Assembly: GCA_002437115.1 (NCBI GenBank)
Contig: DJOD01000013.1
Span: 32,234-96,233, forward strand
DNA: 64,000 nucleotides
Origin: Prevotella sp. UBA6447
GTDB taxonomy: Bacteria; Bacteroidota; Bacteroidia; Bacteroidales; Bacteroidaceae
Direction of reading: 5' to 3'
How positions within the stretch are numbered: the stretch's first letter is position 1; each line of letters opens with the position of its first letter. Of the stretch, positions 43,767 through 52,444 are shown piece by piece. The notes beneath the pieces were generated by a model. It was not told where the DNA came from, made no database searches, and saw only the letters and a program-made list of their open reading frames with translations. The position numbers were made by a program, and so were the translations under genes.

Positions 43767-44043
43767 GTTATATAACGAATTGTGTGATATCATGTGCCAA
43801 CGTTTGGCAAAACATTCTGCAAATTTACAATAAATTTCAAACAGGAAGCTCCGAAGCGCGAACAATCTTTTCTTTCCTGCATCTTGCGCCCCTGGCGGGC
43901 AAAAAATAAATAAAAGTGAACCTACTGGGGCGGAAGGTGGATGGTGAGCCCATAGTTTCCTTGACTCCGTTTTCGCTAAAGTACGATAATGATTCTAAAA
44001 AACACCTAAATCATCTGCCTGGAGGCTGCCCTGTGGACTAACT

Positions 44044-44630
44044 TTGTGGAATGACTTGCGTGATAATCAAACAATCGTGCTGTTTGTGGCAGGCAAGCCA
44101 CGGGCCGACGTGGTGGCCCTCTGCGCGCTCACGGCGTTGCTGCTTGCCGGCGTGCTCACACCCGCCGAGGCTTTGGCAGGTTTCTCCAGCCCAGTGCTGA
44201 TAATGATGGTTGGGTTGTTTGTGGTGGGCGGAGCCATCTTGCAGACTGGCTTGGCCAAGGCCACTGGCGCCCGCATCGTAGCTCTGGCGCGGGGGAACAA
44301 CCAGTTGCTGCTTCTGTTGGTAGTACTGGTGACGGCGGTCATCGGAGCCTTTGTGAGCAACACGGGCACGGTGGCCCTGATGATGCCTATCGTGGTGTCG
44401 ATGGCCACAACGGGCAAGACGAATGCCTCGCGATAGCCCATGCCAATGCTCTTCGCGTGACGCTGGGTGCCAGCATGTGCTTCGCCTCGCCCTTCTCCAC
44501 GCCGCCAAACGCCTTGGTGATGCATGCCGGCGGCTACACCTTTGCCGATTATCTTAAGGTGGGGCTTCCGCTCCAAGTCATCATAGGCGTGGTCATGACC
44601 TTCGTGTTGCCGATGCTCTTCCCCTTCTAA
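44044..44630 (+). pseudogene. SLC13/CitT-type anion transporter with large internal deletion
   Basis: The first 130 codons encode the start of a DASS transporter (KPRADVVALCALTALLLAGV, TPAEALAGFSSPVLIMM, FVSNTGTVALMMPIVV) and stop at 44434-44436. A different frame continues from about 44421 as CLAIAHANALRVTLGASMC, FASPFSTPPNALVM, GGYTFADYLKVGLPLQ and ends FVLPMLFPF, the normal C-terminus of the family. Full-length proteins have around 600 residues, so about two thirds is missing. Loss may have occurred by recombination between the two internally repeated SNT/M-P-I segments of the fold. A TAACTTTG element overlaps the start at 44039-44046. Confidence 0.8.
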
Positions 44631-44666
44631 GCAAGGCATATTCTTGACGCTCATATCCTCGGAATT

Positions 44667-44893
44667 ACTTTGCCAAGTGAAAGGGCGTCAAATGCCTTGT
44701 TCGTGAAATAAATTCCCCCGAAGGGGGTGAGATTCTCAGATTTTATGCTTACCTTTGCCATGTGTCAGATGCTCCTTGCTTGCTTTTTAAGCAACGCTAA
44801 GACAAGTTAATTTTCTGATATGTGTAAGCGTATGGACAACTTATTGTTGTCCAACGACTTGCTTTTATAAAAAATTAAAAGTCTGCTAATTTA
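44667..44893 (+). repeat. Leader/promoter repeat, copy 1 (before the FAD/Fe-S dehydrogenase)
   Basis: This stretch is an imperfect direct repeat of 47769-47998. It contains CCCCC-gaa-GGGGG, the palindrome GAGATTCTC (44729-44737), TACCTTTG (44750-44757) as a -7 element, the hairpin TGGACAAC-ttatt-GTTGTCCA (44833-44853) and the segment GACTTGCTTTT ... AAAAGTC before CTGCTAATT. The dehydrogenase starts 24 bp beyond it. The predicted untranslated leader is about 150 nt. Confidence 0.8.
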
Positions 44894-44917
44894 AGGTTAT
44901 CAAAACCGCAAATAGAA

Positions 44918-47740
44918 ATGACTCACGACTACAATTTGTTCCTAAAAGAGATACGTCGCTTCATACCTGAAAACAGAATCTACACCGACGAGCTAAGGCG
45001 GCTCGCCTGGGGCACCGACGCGAGTTTCTACCGCCTCGTGCCAAGAATCGTGGTACGCTCCAGCGGCGAACACGAGATTTCCACGCTCATGAAAGCGTCA
45101 CAAAAGGCCGGCGTTCCGCTCACCTTCCGCGCAGCTGGCACAAGCCTCTCTGGACAGTCGATAAGCGACTCCGTGCTCGTGGTGGCAGGCAAGCACTGGG
45201 AGAAATGCGAGATACTGGACGAGGGCAAACGCGTCAGGATGCAGCCCGGCATCATTGGGCAGCACGTCAACGACCTTCTGAGACCCTACGGACGGAAGTT
45301 CGGTCCCGACCCCGCGTCGGTGAAGAGCGCAATGGTGGGAGGCATCGTGATGAACAACGCCTCGGGCATGAATTGCGGCACGCACGCCAACAGCGACAAA
45401 ATGTTGAATTCCGCGAGAATCGTGTTCGCCGACGGCACCGTACTCGACACCGGCGACGAGAAGAGTCGTCAGGAGTTCAAGAAGACAAGGCCCGACTTCA
45501 TAAAAGGCATTGAGCGACTGCGCGACAAGGTGAGAGCAAACGCCCAACTGTGCGAACGCATCAAATACAAGTATGCCATCAAGAACGTCACCGGGCTTAA
45601 CATACTGCCTTTCGTACGCTTTGACGACCCTTTCGACATCATCGCCCATCTCATGGTAGGCTCGGAAGGCACGTTGGCTTTCCTGTCGGAAGTAGACATG
45701 GACACTGTATACGACCCTCCTTTCAAGGCTAGCTCAATGCTCTATTTCGAGGACATAAAGGAGGCGTGCAAGGCCGTGGTGGCCATGAAGGGGCTTACCG
45801 ACAACGGACAGTGGATCGTGAAGAGCGCCGAACTGCTCGACAAGAAGTCGCTGGCATCCGTCAACGACACCACAGGCGAAGGGCTCACGGCTATACTCAC
45901 CGAGACCAAGGCATCCACCAAAGAGGAGCTTTGGCGCTACATAGGTCGGATAGAGGATTGCCTCAAGGCTTTCCACACATACACGCTGGTGAAATTTACC
46001 GACAAGCCTGAGGAGTATGCCAAGTTGTGGGCCATGCGCTCGGGGGTGTTCCCCGCTGTGGGCGGCACGCGAAAGCTTGGCACCACATGCCTCATCGAGG
46101 ACGTGGCGTTTCACATCGAGGACCTGCCAAACGCCACCGCCGACCTGCAACGGCTCATCGCGAACCACGGCTACGACGACGCGTGCATCTACGGCCACAC
46201 CATTGAGGGCAACTACCATTTCATCATCAACCAGTCGTTCGACTCCGACGCTGAGGTGCGTCGCTACGAGAGTCTGATGGAGGACGTGAAGAGCCTGGTG
46301 GTGGACAAGTACGACGGCTCGCTCAAGGCCGAGCACGGAACCGGACGCAACATGGCTCCTTTCGTGCGCTACGAGTGGGGCGACGACGCCTACGAGGTGA
46401 TGAAAGCCGTGAAGACGCTGTTCGATCCCAACGGCCTGCTCAACCCGGGCGTGATATTCAACGACGACCCCCAATGCCACATCAAGCACTTCAAGCCGTT
46501 GCCAATGACCCATCCGCTGATAGACCGATGCATAGAGTGCGGTTTCTGTGAGGTCAACTGCCTCACGTGCGGATTCACGCTGTCGAGCCGCCAACGCATA
46601 GTGATACAAAGGGAGATGGAGAGGCTCAGGCGCGATGGCCAAGACGCTGAGAGACTCAAGAGGTTGGAGAAAGGCTACGCATATCTTGGCAACAAAACGT
46701 GCGCCGGCGACGGCTTGTGCTCCACGTCGTGCCCGATGGGCATAAACATGGGCGAGCTCACCCACGTGCTGCGACAAAGGGAGCTGCCCAAGGGCAGTCT
46801 TGGCTACAAGGTTGGAGACTTCGCCGCCAACCATCTCGCCGGGTTCAAGGATGCCCTAAGGCCTGTCCTCACCCTGGCCGACACAGTTCACGCCATAATC
46901 GGCACGAAAGCCATGACAGCCGTGACCAAGGGCATGCACTCGCTGCTGAAAGTGCCGCTATGGACTCCGGCCATGCCAAAGGCGTACCGCGTGGGCGACA
47001 ACTTGGAGAAGAGCCAGCCCGACAGCAACCTAAAGGTGGTCTACTTTCCAAGCTGCATCAACCAGACAATGGGATTGCAGCGCAAGTCGCCAGAAGACAT
47101 GGCCTTGGTCAACAAGATGGTGTCGCTGCTCAACAAGGCTGGCTATGAGATAATCTTCCCGAAGGGGATGGACCACATGTGTTGCGGCACCATCTGGGAG
47201 AGCAAGGGCATGATGGACATTGCCGACCGCAAGTCGAGGGAGCTGGAGGCCGCCCTCTGGGAGGCGAGCAAACACGGCAAGTACCCCGTGCTGTGCGACC
47301 AAAGCCCATGCCTGCACCGTATGCGCGAGACCATGAAGAAGCTCCACTTGTACGAGCCCGCAGAGTTCATCTACACCTTCCTGCGCGACCGGCTGATCTT
47401 CAAGCCCATCGACGACACCGTGGCCATACACGTCACATGCTCCATGAGGAGAATGGGAATAGCCCATGTCATAGTGGACCTGGCGCGGCTCTGCGCCAAG
47501 CATGTGCTGGTGCCAGATGGCATTGGCTGCTGTGGATTCGCCGGCGACCGCGGATTCCTGCATCCTGAGGTCAACGCCTACGCGCTTCGCAAACTCGCGC
47601 CACAACTCAATGAAAAGGGCGTGACCAAGGGTTACAGCAACAGTCGCACGTGCGAGATAGGCCTGACCACCAACTCTGGCATTCCCTACCAATCGATCGT
47701 GTATCTCGTGGACCAGTGCACAACGGCAAAGAATAGTTGA
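44918..47740 (+). CDS. FAD-linked and Fe-S dehydrogenase, YdiJ/D-lactate or D-2-hydroxyacid type
   Basis: A 940-aa cytoplasmic or membrane-associated oxidoreductase. The PCMH-type FAD-binding domain is at about 30-260 (RAAGTSLSGQS, GGIVMNNASGMNCGTHANSD), then the FAD-oxidase C-terminal domain (KAEHGTGRNMAPFVRYEWGD near 475). Two ferredoxin-like clusters follow: CIECGFCEVNC near 537 and CAGDGLCSTSCPMG near 595. The last third has the CCG domains of heterodisulfide-reductase/GlpC type (HMCCGTIWESKG; GCCGFAGDRG). This order matches YdiJ-like enzymes that oxidise D-2-hydroxyacids to quinone or other acceptors. It stands alone between two copies of one leader sequence. Confidence 0.88.
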   Translation: MTHDYNLFLKEIRRFIPENRIYTDELRRLAWGTDASFYRLVPRIVVRSSGEHEISTLMKASQKAGVPLTFRAAGTSLSGQSISDSVLVVAGKHWEKCEILDEGKRVRMQPGIIGQHVNDLLRPYGRKFGPDPASVKSAMVGGIVMNNASGMNCGTHANSDKMLNSARIVFADGTVLDTGDEKSRQEFKKTRPDFIKGIERLRDKVRANAQLCERIKYKYAIKNVTGLNILPFVRFDDPFDIIAHLMVGSEGTLAFLSEVDMDTVYDPPFKASSMLYFEDIKEACKAVVAMKGLTDNGQWIVKSAELLDKKSLASVNDTTGEGLTAILTETKASTKEELWRYIGRIEDCLKAFHTYTLVKFTDKPEEYAKLWAMRSGVFPAVGGTRKLGTTCLIEDVAFHIEDLPNATADLQRLIANHGYDDACIYGHTIEGNYHFIINQSFDSDAEVRRYESLMEDVKSLVVDKYDGSLKAEHGTGRNMAPFVRYEWGDDAYEVMKAVKTLFDPNGLLNPGVIFNDDPQCHIKHFKPLPMTHPLIDRCIECGFCEVNCLTCGFTLSSRQRIVIQREMERLRRDGQDAERLKRLEKGYAYLGNKTCAGDGLCSTSCPMGINMGELTHVLRQRELPKGSLGYKVGDFAANHLAGFKDALRPVLTLADTVHAIIGTKAMTAVTKGMHSLLKVPLWTPAMPKAYRVGDNLEKSQPDSNLKVVYFPSCINQTMGLQRKSPEDMALVNKMVSLLNKAGYEIIFPKGMDHMCCGTIWESKGMMDIADRKSRELEAALWEASKHGKYPVLCDQSPCLHRMRETMKKLHLYEPAEFIYTFLRDRLIFKPIDDTVAIHVTCSMRRMGIAHVIVDLARLCAKHVLVPDGIGCCGFAGDRGFLHPEVNAYALRKLAPQLNEKGVTKGYSNSRTCEIGLTTNSGIPYQSIVYLVDQCTTAKNS

Positions 47741-47768
47741 GCAACGATTAGGCTGTGAATGATGGAGT

Positions 47769-47998
47769 ACCTTGCCATGTGAAAAGGTGTTAATTGCGTT
47801 GCTCGCGAAATATACTCCGCCGAATGGGGTGAGAATCTCAGATTTTATGCTTACCTTTGGCATGTGTCAGATGCACCTTATTTGAGTTTAAGGCAGCACT
47901 AAGGTAAGTGATGTAATCTTGACATAGGCAAAAGTTGGACAACTTGCTGTTATCCAACGACTTGCTTTTGGTTTGATAATTAAAAGCCTGCTAATTAA
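47769..47998 (+). repeat. Leader/promoter repeat, copy 2 (before the 60-aa membrane protein)
   Basis: Second copy of the 44667-44893 sequence, colinear without gaps over the first ~130 bp. It keeps the palindrome GAGAATCTC (47831-47839), TACCTTTG (47852-47859) at the same 12-nt distance, the hairpin TTGGACAAC-ttgct-GTTATCCAA with one mismatch, and AAAAG-CCTGCTAATT at the end. The next start codon is 13 bp beyond. Confidence 0.8.
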
Positions 47999-48011
47999 GA
48001 TTTATTGTGCT

Positions 48012-48194
48012 ATGACTGAAGAAAAGGTTGAAAAGGCTGGCAAGTTCGCCTTGCTTTTATCGTTTGTCTTTCCTATCGTGGGGGTTGTCTGTTACGTGGT
48101 ATACAGGAAACGGGTAGCCAACGCGTCGTCGTACCTTTGGAACGCGCTGGCAGGATTTGCTATAGACATCTTATTAGGCATTATCTTTATGTGA
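48012..48194 (+). CDS. 60-aa two-span membrane protein
   Basis: From the ATG at 48012 the product is 60 aa: a charged start (MTEEKVEKAGKFA), a hydrophobic segment (LLLSFVFPIVGVVCYVVY), a basic turn RKRVANASSY and a second hydrophobic segment (LAGFAIDILLGIIFM). Longer versions from upstream would run into the leader repeat. Small proteins of this type are widespread in Bacteroidales, with unknown function. It has its own copy of the dehydrogenase leader, and is convergent with the carbonic anhydrase gene (17 bp apart). Confidence 0.65.
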   Translation: MTEEKVEKAGKFALLLSFVFPIVGVVCYVVYRKRVANASSYLWNALAGFAIDILLGIIFM

Positions 48195-48211
48195 GCCTCT
48201 TCATTTGGCAA

Positions 48212-48757
48212 CTATTCTACTTTCGTCAGCAGTCCCGTCTCCGAGTCGATGATGTACCCGTGAACGTTGATGTCTGCCGGCATGAGCGGATGACGCTTAA
48301 TCACGCTCACCGTGTTCCTCACCGAGTCCTCCGTGTCGTGAAAGCCCTCAAGCCAGTGGTCAAGGTCGATGCCGCATTTAGCCACCGTGTCGATCACGTC
48401 CTGTCGTATGCCGCGCTCCACCATTGCCCGCTTCATCTCCCTGCCGTTCATGTGGCAGGCACCGCAGTTGGAGTGTGCCACGACCATAATCTCCTCCACA
48501 TGAAGCTCGTAGACTGCCACAAGGATGCTCCTCATTGCCGAGTCAAACGGACTGATGACCAGTCCGCCCGCATTCTTAATCAGCTTAGCGTCGCCGTTCT
48601 TGATGCCCAAAGCGGCAGGCAACAGCTCCGTCAGTCTTGTGTCCATGCAGGAGAGGATGGCAAGCTTCTTGTCGGGGTATTTGCTCGTAAGGAATTTCTC
48701 GTACCCTTTACTCTCCACAAACTGTTTGTTGTGTCTGATAATCTCATCAATAATCAT
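48212..48757 (-). CDS. Beta-class carbonic anhydrase
   Basis: Interconverts CO2 and bicarbonate in the cytoplasm. The 181-aa product has the zinc ligands Cys37 with Asp39 in SCMDTR, and His95 and Cys98 in HSNCGAC, plus KNAGGLVISPFDSAMRS. The length and CMDTR/HSNCGACH spelling fit the short beta-CA clade common in anaerobes. Supply of bicarbonate for carboxylating fermentation steps is the likely role. A consensus promoter is directly upstream. Confidence 0.94.
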   Translation of the reverse strand: MIIDEIIRHNKQFVESKGYEKFLTSKYPDKKLAILSCMDTRLTELLPAALGIKNGDAKLIKNAGGLVISPFDSAMRSILVAVYELHVEEIMVVAHSNCGACHMNGREMKRAMVERGIRQDVIDTVAKCGIDLDHWLEGFHDTEDSVRNTVSVIKRHPLMPADINVHGYIIDSETGLLTKVE

Positions 48758-48789
48758 AACTGTTCAGTCCCGTTTTTGTCCCGTTTCGG

Positions 48790-48820
48790 CAAAAATACAA
48801 ATAAAGCTCCTATGCCACAA
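48790..48820 (-). promoter_or_regulatory. Promoter of the carbonic anhydrase gene
   Basis: Minus strand: TTG (48818-48820), 20-nt spacer, TATTTTTG (48790-48797). Leader about 25 nt. Confidence 0.75.
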
Positions 48821-49186
48821 GTTTTTATGTCGGTAAATGCAGTGAGTTAACGTGAATTGTGAATAACTGTAAATTCGAGTTCACGATTTAGCCGAGTTGC
48901 GACTGTCGCTGAAAGACTTGCATACTGTGGTCGGAATAGAGAGCTGGCACTCCTCCTTAAACAATCGCAGTCTTATCAGCAGCCTTCTCTCTCGCAGCTT
49001 TGTCTTCATCAAAGATGCGCAAGATATTTTTACAAAAATAACTATTTTACTTGGATACGGCAAGCAACAGTGTGTAATTTGCTGAACTTTCTTATCTTTA
49101 TGTTTCCGACATCTGTAGAATAGGGGAATTGACTACTGATGACTACTGTCGCTAATTTTGCAATGGACAAGTTGGCGTGTAAGTAG
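48821..49186. other. AT-rich spacer with no supported gene
   Basis: Neither strand has a convincing gene. Just before 49187 the plus frame of the next ORF is open from an ATG at 49139 but broken by a TAG at 49184-49186. The composition is AT-rich, like the orphan ORF that follows and unlike the genes on either side of the region. Confidence 0.4.
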
Positions 49187-49798
49187 GTGAGATTTTCTGA
49201 GAATTCCTTGCGTATCTCAGGTATTTCACAAGATTGTAGTGAGGCTGTACGCGAGATTTTCAGAGAGCAATCACAATTGGTTGTTGTAAAGAACCATGCC
49301 AATCAGACTTCTACGGTACAGCGTAAATATAGTCAACTGAATTTTTACGACCTTTTTGATCAATATGAATTGGAGCATAATGTCGAAAACACTATGGCGC
49401 ACGAAAGTGAATTTCCTGTGTATGGAGAGGAGAAGCCATTAGTGGATATCACGAAAAATGTACTAATATCCTTGGTGAAGGATGACAATAAGCAACGTTT
49501 TGCCAATGGTATGGCTACGCTTTATTATACGGGCAAGAAGTTCCCATCAACAGTAGCTCTCAACGAGCTCTACTACTTTGTTCCCTACATTAAGGGGAAA
49601 GGTATACGTGACTTGTACTTTATTCGAGGTGCACGTTTGGGCTATCGCAAGGAGGGAATACCTAAGGAAAACAAGGATGAGCTCCGTTTGGTCTTCGACA
49701 TTCGCTTTGTAAAGCATTTGTATGAGGTTTACAAACCTGTGGAACTGGAAATATGGCATACTTTTACCGACACGACTTTGAAAGAGCTCATCTCGTAG
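49187..49798 (+). CDS. AT-rich hypothetical protein, possibly truncated
   Basis: A 203-codon frame beginning with GTG after an in-frame TAG. I do not recognise the family. The product is soluble, mixed alpha/beta and rich in charged and aromatic residues; its second half is well structured-looking (ALNELYYFVPYIKGKGIRD, LYFIRGARLGYRKEG, VFDIRFVKHLYEVYKPVELE). Codon and base use differ from the GC-rich neighbours, suggesting horizontal acquisition. It could be the C-terminal part of a larger protein whose N-terminus decayed. An ATG at residue 70 (49394) is an alternative start. Confidence 0.5.
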   Translation: MRFSENSLRISGISQDCSEAVREIFREQSQLVVVKNHANQTSTVQRKYSQLNFYDLFDQYELEHNVENTMAHESEFPVYGEEKPLVDITKNVLISLVKDDNKQRFANGMATLYYTGKKFPSTVALNELYYFVPYIKGKGIRDLYFIRGARLGYRKEGIPKENKDELRLVFDIRFVKHLYEVYKPVELEIWHTFTDTTLKELIS

Positions 49799-49927
49799 GG
49801 TCATTGGATATATTGCTAACTGAAGTTTCTATAAGCTCTGTTGTGACTATGGATGAGAGGATGCACACTTACTTTACCCACACCGTCCTCAAAAATAATG
49901 ATTTTGCAGAAGTTGGTCTGAAAACAC

Positions 49928-49958
49928 TTGCCAATCCAACAGGAAAGCCGTAACTTTG
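49928..49958 (+). promoter_or_regulatory. pflB promoter
   Basis: TTG (49928-49930), 20-nt spacer, TAACTTTG (49951-49958): full consensus. The leader to the ATG at 50084 is about 120 nt. Confidence 0.8.
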
Positions 49959-50083
49959 CGTCCCGATAGCTTGCATACGGGTGGGGAGAAGACTTTCTTT
50001 CGCCACACCGGCACACCTGTCACTGCAGCATGGGCAACGCGCCCACGTGTTTTTTATATTAACCCTACCACACTTTACGACTT

Positions 50084-52324
50084 ATGGTTTTAAATGACCT
50101 CCAACAGGATTTCAAGGGATCCAACTGGAAGCACGAGATTGACGTGAGAGACTTTATCCAAGCCAACTATGAGCCTTACCAGGGCGACGAGACTTTCCTG
50201 GCCGGTCCCTCCGAGAAGACAAAAAAACTGTGGACCATCCTCTCTGCCCTCTTTGAGGTGGAACGCGAGAAAGGTGTCTACGATGCCGAGACCAAGCTCC
50301 CGCAGAGCATCGACACCTACGGAGCCGGATACATTGACAAGGACAGCGAGGTGGTGGTCGGCCTGCAGACCGACGCACCCCTGAAGCGCGGCATCTTCCC
50401 CAAAGGCGGCATCCGCATGGTGGAGAAGGCACTCAATGCCTACGGCTATGAGCTCGACCCTGCCACAAAGAATATCTTCACGAAGTATCGCAAAACCCAT
50501 AACGAGGGCGTGTTCTCTGCCTACAATGACGACATCAAAGCTGCCCGCCACGCCCATATCATCACGGGCCTTCCAGACGCATATGGGCGTGGCCGCATCA
50601 TCGGCGACTACCGTCGTGTGGCCCTCTACGGCACAGCCAACCTCATCGAGGAGAAGAAGCGCTACTTGAAGCGCATCGACATACAGGAGTTCACCGAGGA
50701 GATTGTGCGCCACCGCGAAGAGGTCTCCGACCAGATTCAGGCCTTGAAGCAGTTTGAGCGCATGTGCGCCGCCTACGGCTTCGATGTCAGCAAGCCAGCT
50801 ACCAATGCCCGCGAGGCCGTGCAGTGGACCTACTTCGGCTACCTCGGAGCCGTGAAAGACCAAGACGGAGCCGCGATGTCGCTCGGTCGAGTCTGCGCTT
50901 TTCTTGACATCTACATCCAGCGCGACCTGAAGAACGGCACCCTCACCGAGGAGGAAGCCCAGGAGCTTATCGACCAGATGATCATGAAGCTGCGCATCGT
51001 GCGCTTCCTGCGCACTCCAGAATACAACGACCTCTTCTCCGGCGATCCCATCTGGGCCACCGCGTCTATCGGAGGCATGGGCATTGACGGGCGCTCCATG
51101 GTCACCAAGACCGACTACCGTTTCCTCCACACCCTCTACAACATGGGCCCCTCGCCCGAACCCAACCTCACCATCCTCTGGAGTGAGCGCCTGCCCGAGC
51201 AGTGGAAGAAGTATTGCGCCAAGGTCAGCATCGACACCAGCGCCATCCAGTATGAGAACGACGACCTCATGCGCGCCGAGCTGGGCGACGACTACGGCAT
51301 CGCCTGCTGCGTCAGCCCAATGAAGATCGGCAAGCAGATGCAGTTCTTCGGCGCGCGCGCCAACCTCGCCAAGTGTATGCTCTATGCCATCAACGGCGGG
51401 CGCGACGAGATGTCGGGACAGCAGGTGGCACCCCGCTTCGCTCCCATCACTGGCGACTACCTGACCTACGAGGAGTTCATGCCCAAGTTTGAGCAGATGA
51501 TGCGCTGGCTCGCCAAGACCTATGTCAACGCCCTGAAGATCATCCACTACATGCACGACAAGTACGACTACGAGGCCTTTGAGATGTCGCTCCACGACGG
51601 CGACGTAGAGCGCACACGCGCCACGGGCATTGCCGGCCTCTCCATCGTCACCGATTCCATCGCCGCCATGAAGCACTGCAAGGTGCGCATCATCCGCGAT
51701 GACAGCGGCCTGGCCGTCGACTACAAGATTGAGGAAGGCGAGTATGTGCCTTTCGGCAACAACAACGACGAGACCGACACCATCGCCGTCGACCTCACGG
51801 AGAAGTTCATGGAGTATCTGCGCCAGCACCGCACCTACCGCGACGCCACACCCACGCAGAGCCTCCTGACCATCACCTCCAACGTGGTCTACGGGCGCAA
51901 CACGGGTGCCACACCCGACGGGCGACAGAAGGGCGTTCCCTTTGCTCCGGGTGCCAACCCGATGAACGCACGCGATGTCAAGGGAGCCGTGGCCGCGCTC
52001 GCGTCGGTCGCCAAGCTGCCCTTCCAGCACTCGCGCGACGGCATCTCCTATACCTTCGCCATCACGCCTGGCGCGCTCGGCAAGGAGACGGAGCAGCGCG
52101 CGCAGAACCTCGTGGGTCTGCTCGACGGATACTTCACGCCCGACGGCGGTCAGCACCTCAACGTCAACGTCTTTGACCGCCAACTGCTCATCGACGCCAT
52201 GGACCACCCAGAGAAGTACCCACAGCTCACCATTCGCGTCAGTGGATACGCTGTCAACTTTGTGAAGCTCACCCGCGAGCAGCAGCTCGACGTGCTCTCG
52301 CGCACCATCAACCAGGGTCTCTAA
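50084..52324 (+). CDS. pflB: Formate acetyltransferase (pyruvate formate-lyase)
   Basis: Converts pyruvate and CoA to acetyl-CoA and formate, the central step of anaerobic sugar fermentation. The 746-aa glycyl-radical enzyme has the catalytic pair Cys408-Cys409 in GIACCVSPMK and the radical Gly721 in RVSGYAVNF near the C-terminus. WATASIGGMGIDGRSMVTKT and MGPSPEPNLTILWSERLP are typical of true PFL rather than diol dehydratases. The activase gene follows 120 bp downstream, separated by a hairpin. The minus strand is open for 705 codons opposite it, a codon-bias shadow. Confidence 0.97.
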   Translation: MVLNDLQQDFKGSNWKHEIDVRDFIQANYEPYQGDETFLAGPSEKTKKLWTILSALFEVEREKGVYDAETKLPQSIDTYGAGYIDKDSEVVVGLQTDAPLKRGIFPKGGIRMVEKALNAYGYELDPATKNIFTKYRKTHNEGVFSAYNDDIKAARHAHIITGLPDAYGRGRIIGDYRRVALYGTANLIEEKKRYLKRIDIQEFTEEIVRHREEVSDQIQALKQFERMCAAYGFDVSKPATNAREAVQWTYFGYLGAVKDQDGAAMSLGRVCAFLDIYIQRDLKNGTLTEEEAQELIDQMIMKLRIVRFLRTPEYNDLFSGDPIWATASIGGMGIDGRSMVTKTDYRFLHTLYNMGPSPEPNLTILWSERLPEQWKKYCAKVSIDTSAIQYENDDLMRAELGDDYGIACCVSPMKIGKQMQFFGARANLAKCMLYAINGGRDEMSGQQVAPRFAPITGDYLTYEEFMPKFEQMMRWLAKTYVNALKIIHYMHDKYDYEAFEMSLHDGDVERTRATGIAGLSIVTDSIAAMKHCKVRIIRDDSGLAVDYKIEEGEYVPFGNNNDETDTIAVDLTEKFMEYLRQHRTYRDATPTQSLLTITSNVVYGRNTGATPDGRQKGVPFAPGANPMNARDVKGAVAALASVAKLPFQHSRDGISYTFAITPGALGKETEQRAQNLVGLLDGYFTPDGGQHLNVNVFDRQLLIDAMDHPEKYPQLTIRVSGYAVNFVKLTREQQLDVLSRTINQGL

Positions 52325-52369
52325 GGTTCAACTTCGGCCCGCCACACACGGCGAGGCCCAACACGATAA

Positions 52370-52421
52370 AAAGCCAAATGCCCAGCCCGCAGGTCTCTTG
52401 CGGAAGAGAGCATTTGGCTTT
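52370..52421 (+). terminator. Hairpin between pflB and pflA
   Basis: AAAGCCAAATGC (52370-52381) and GCATTTGGCTTT (52410-52421) form a perfect 12-bp stem; the loop contains an inner CCGCA/TGCGG stem. Only a short, interrupted T-run follows, so partial termination or mRNA end-stabilisation is likely. Confidence 0.65.
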
Positions 52422-52444
52422 CTTCACAACCACCACACCACACC

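Noticed and set aside
48881..49063. A 60-codon minus-strand frame upstream of the carbonic anhydrase
   Set aside because: Basic and Ser-rich with no recognised family; could be a relic, but evidence is too weak to call.
50090..52207. A 705-codon open frame on the minus strand opposite pflB
   Set aside because: pflB is unambiguous, including catalytic Cys and Gly residues; the antisense product is low-complexity Val/Leu/Asp/His sequence.
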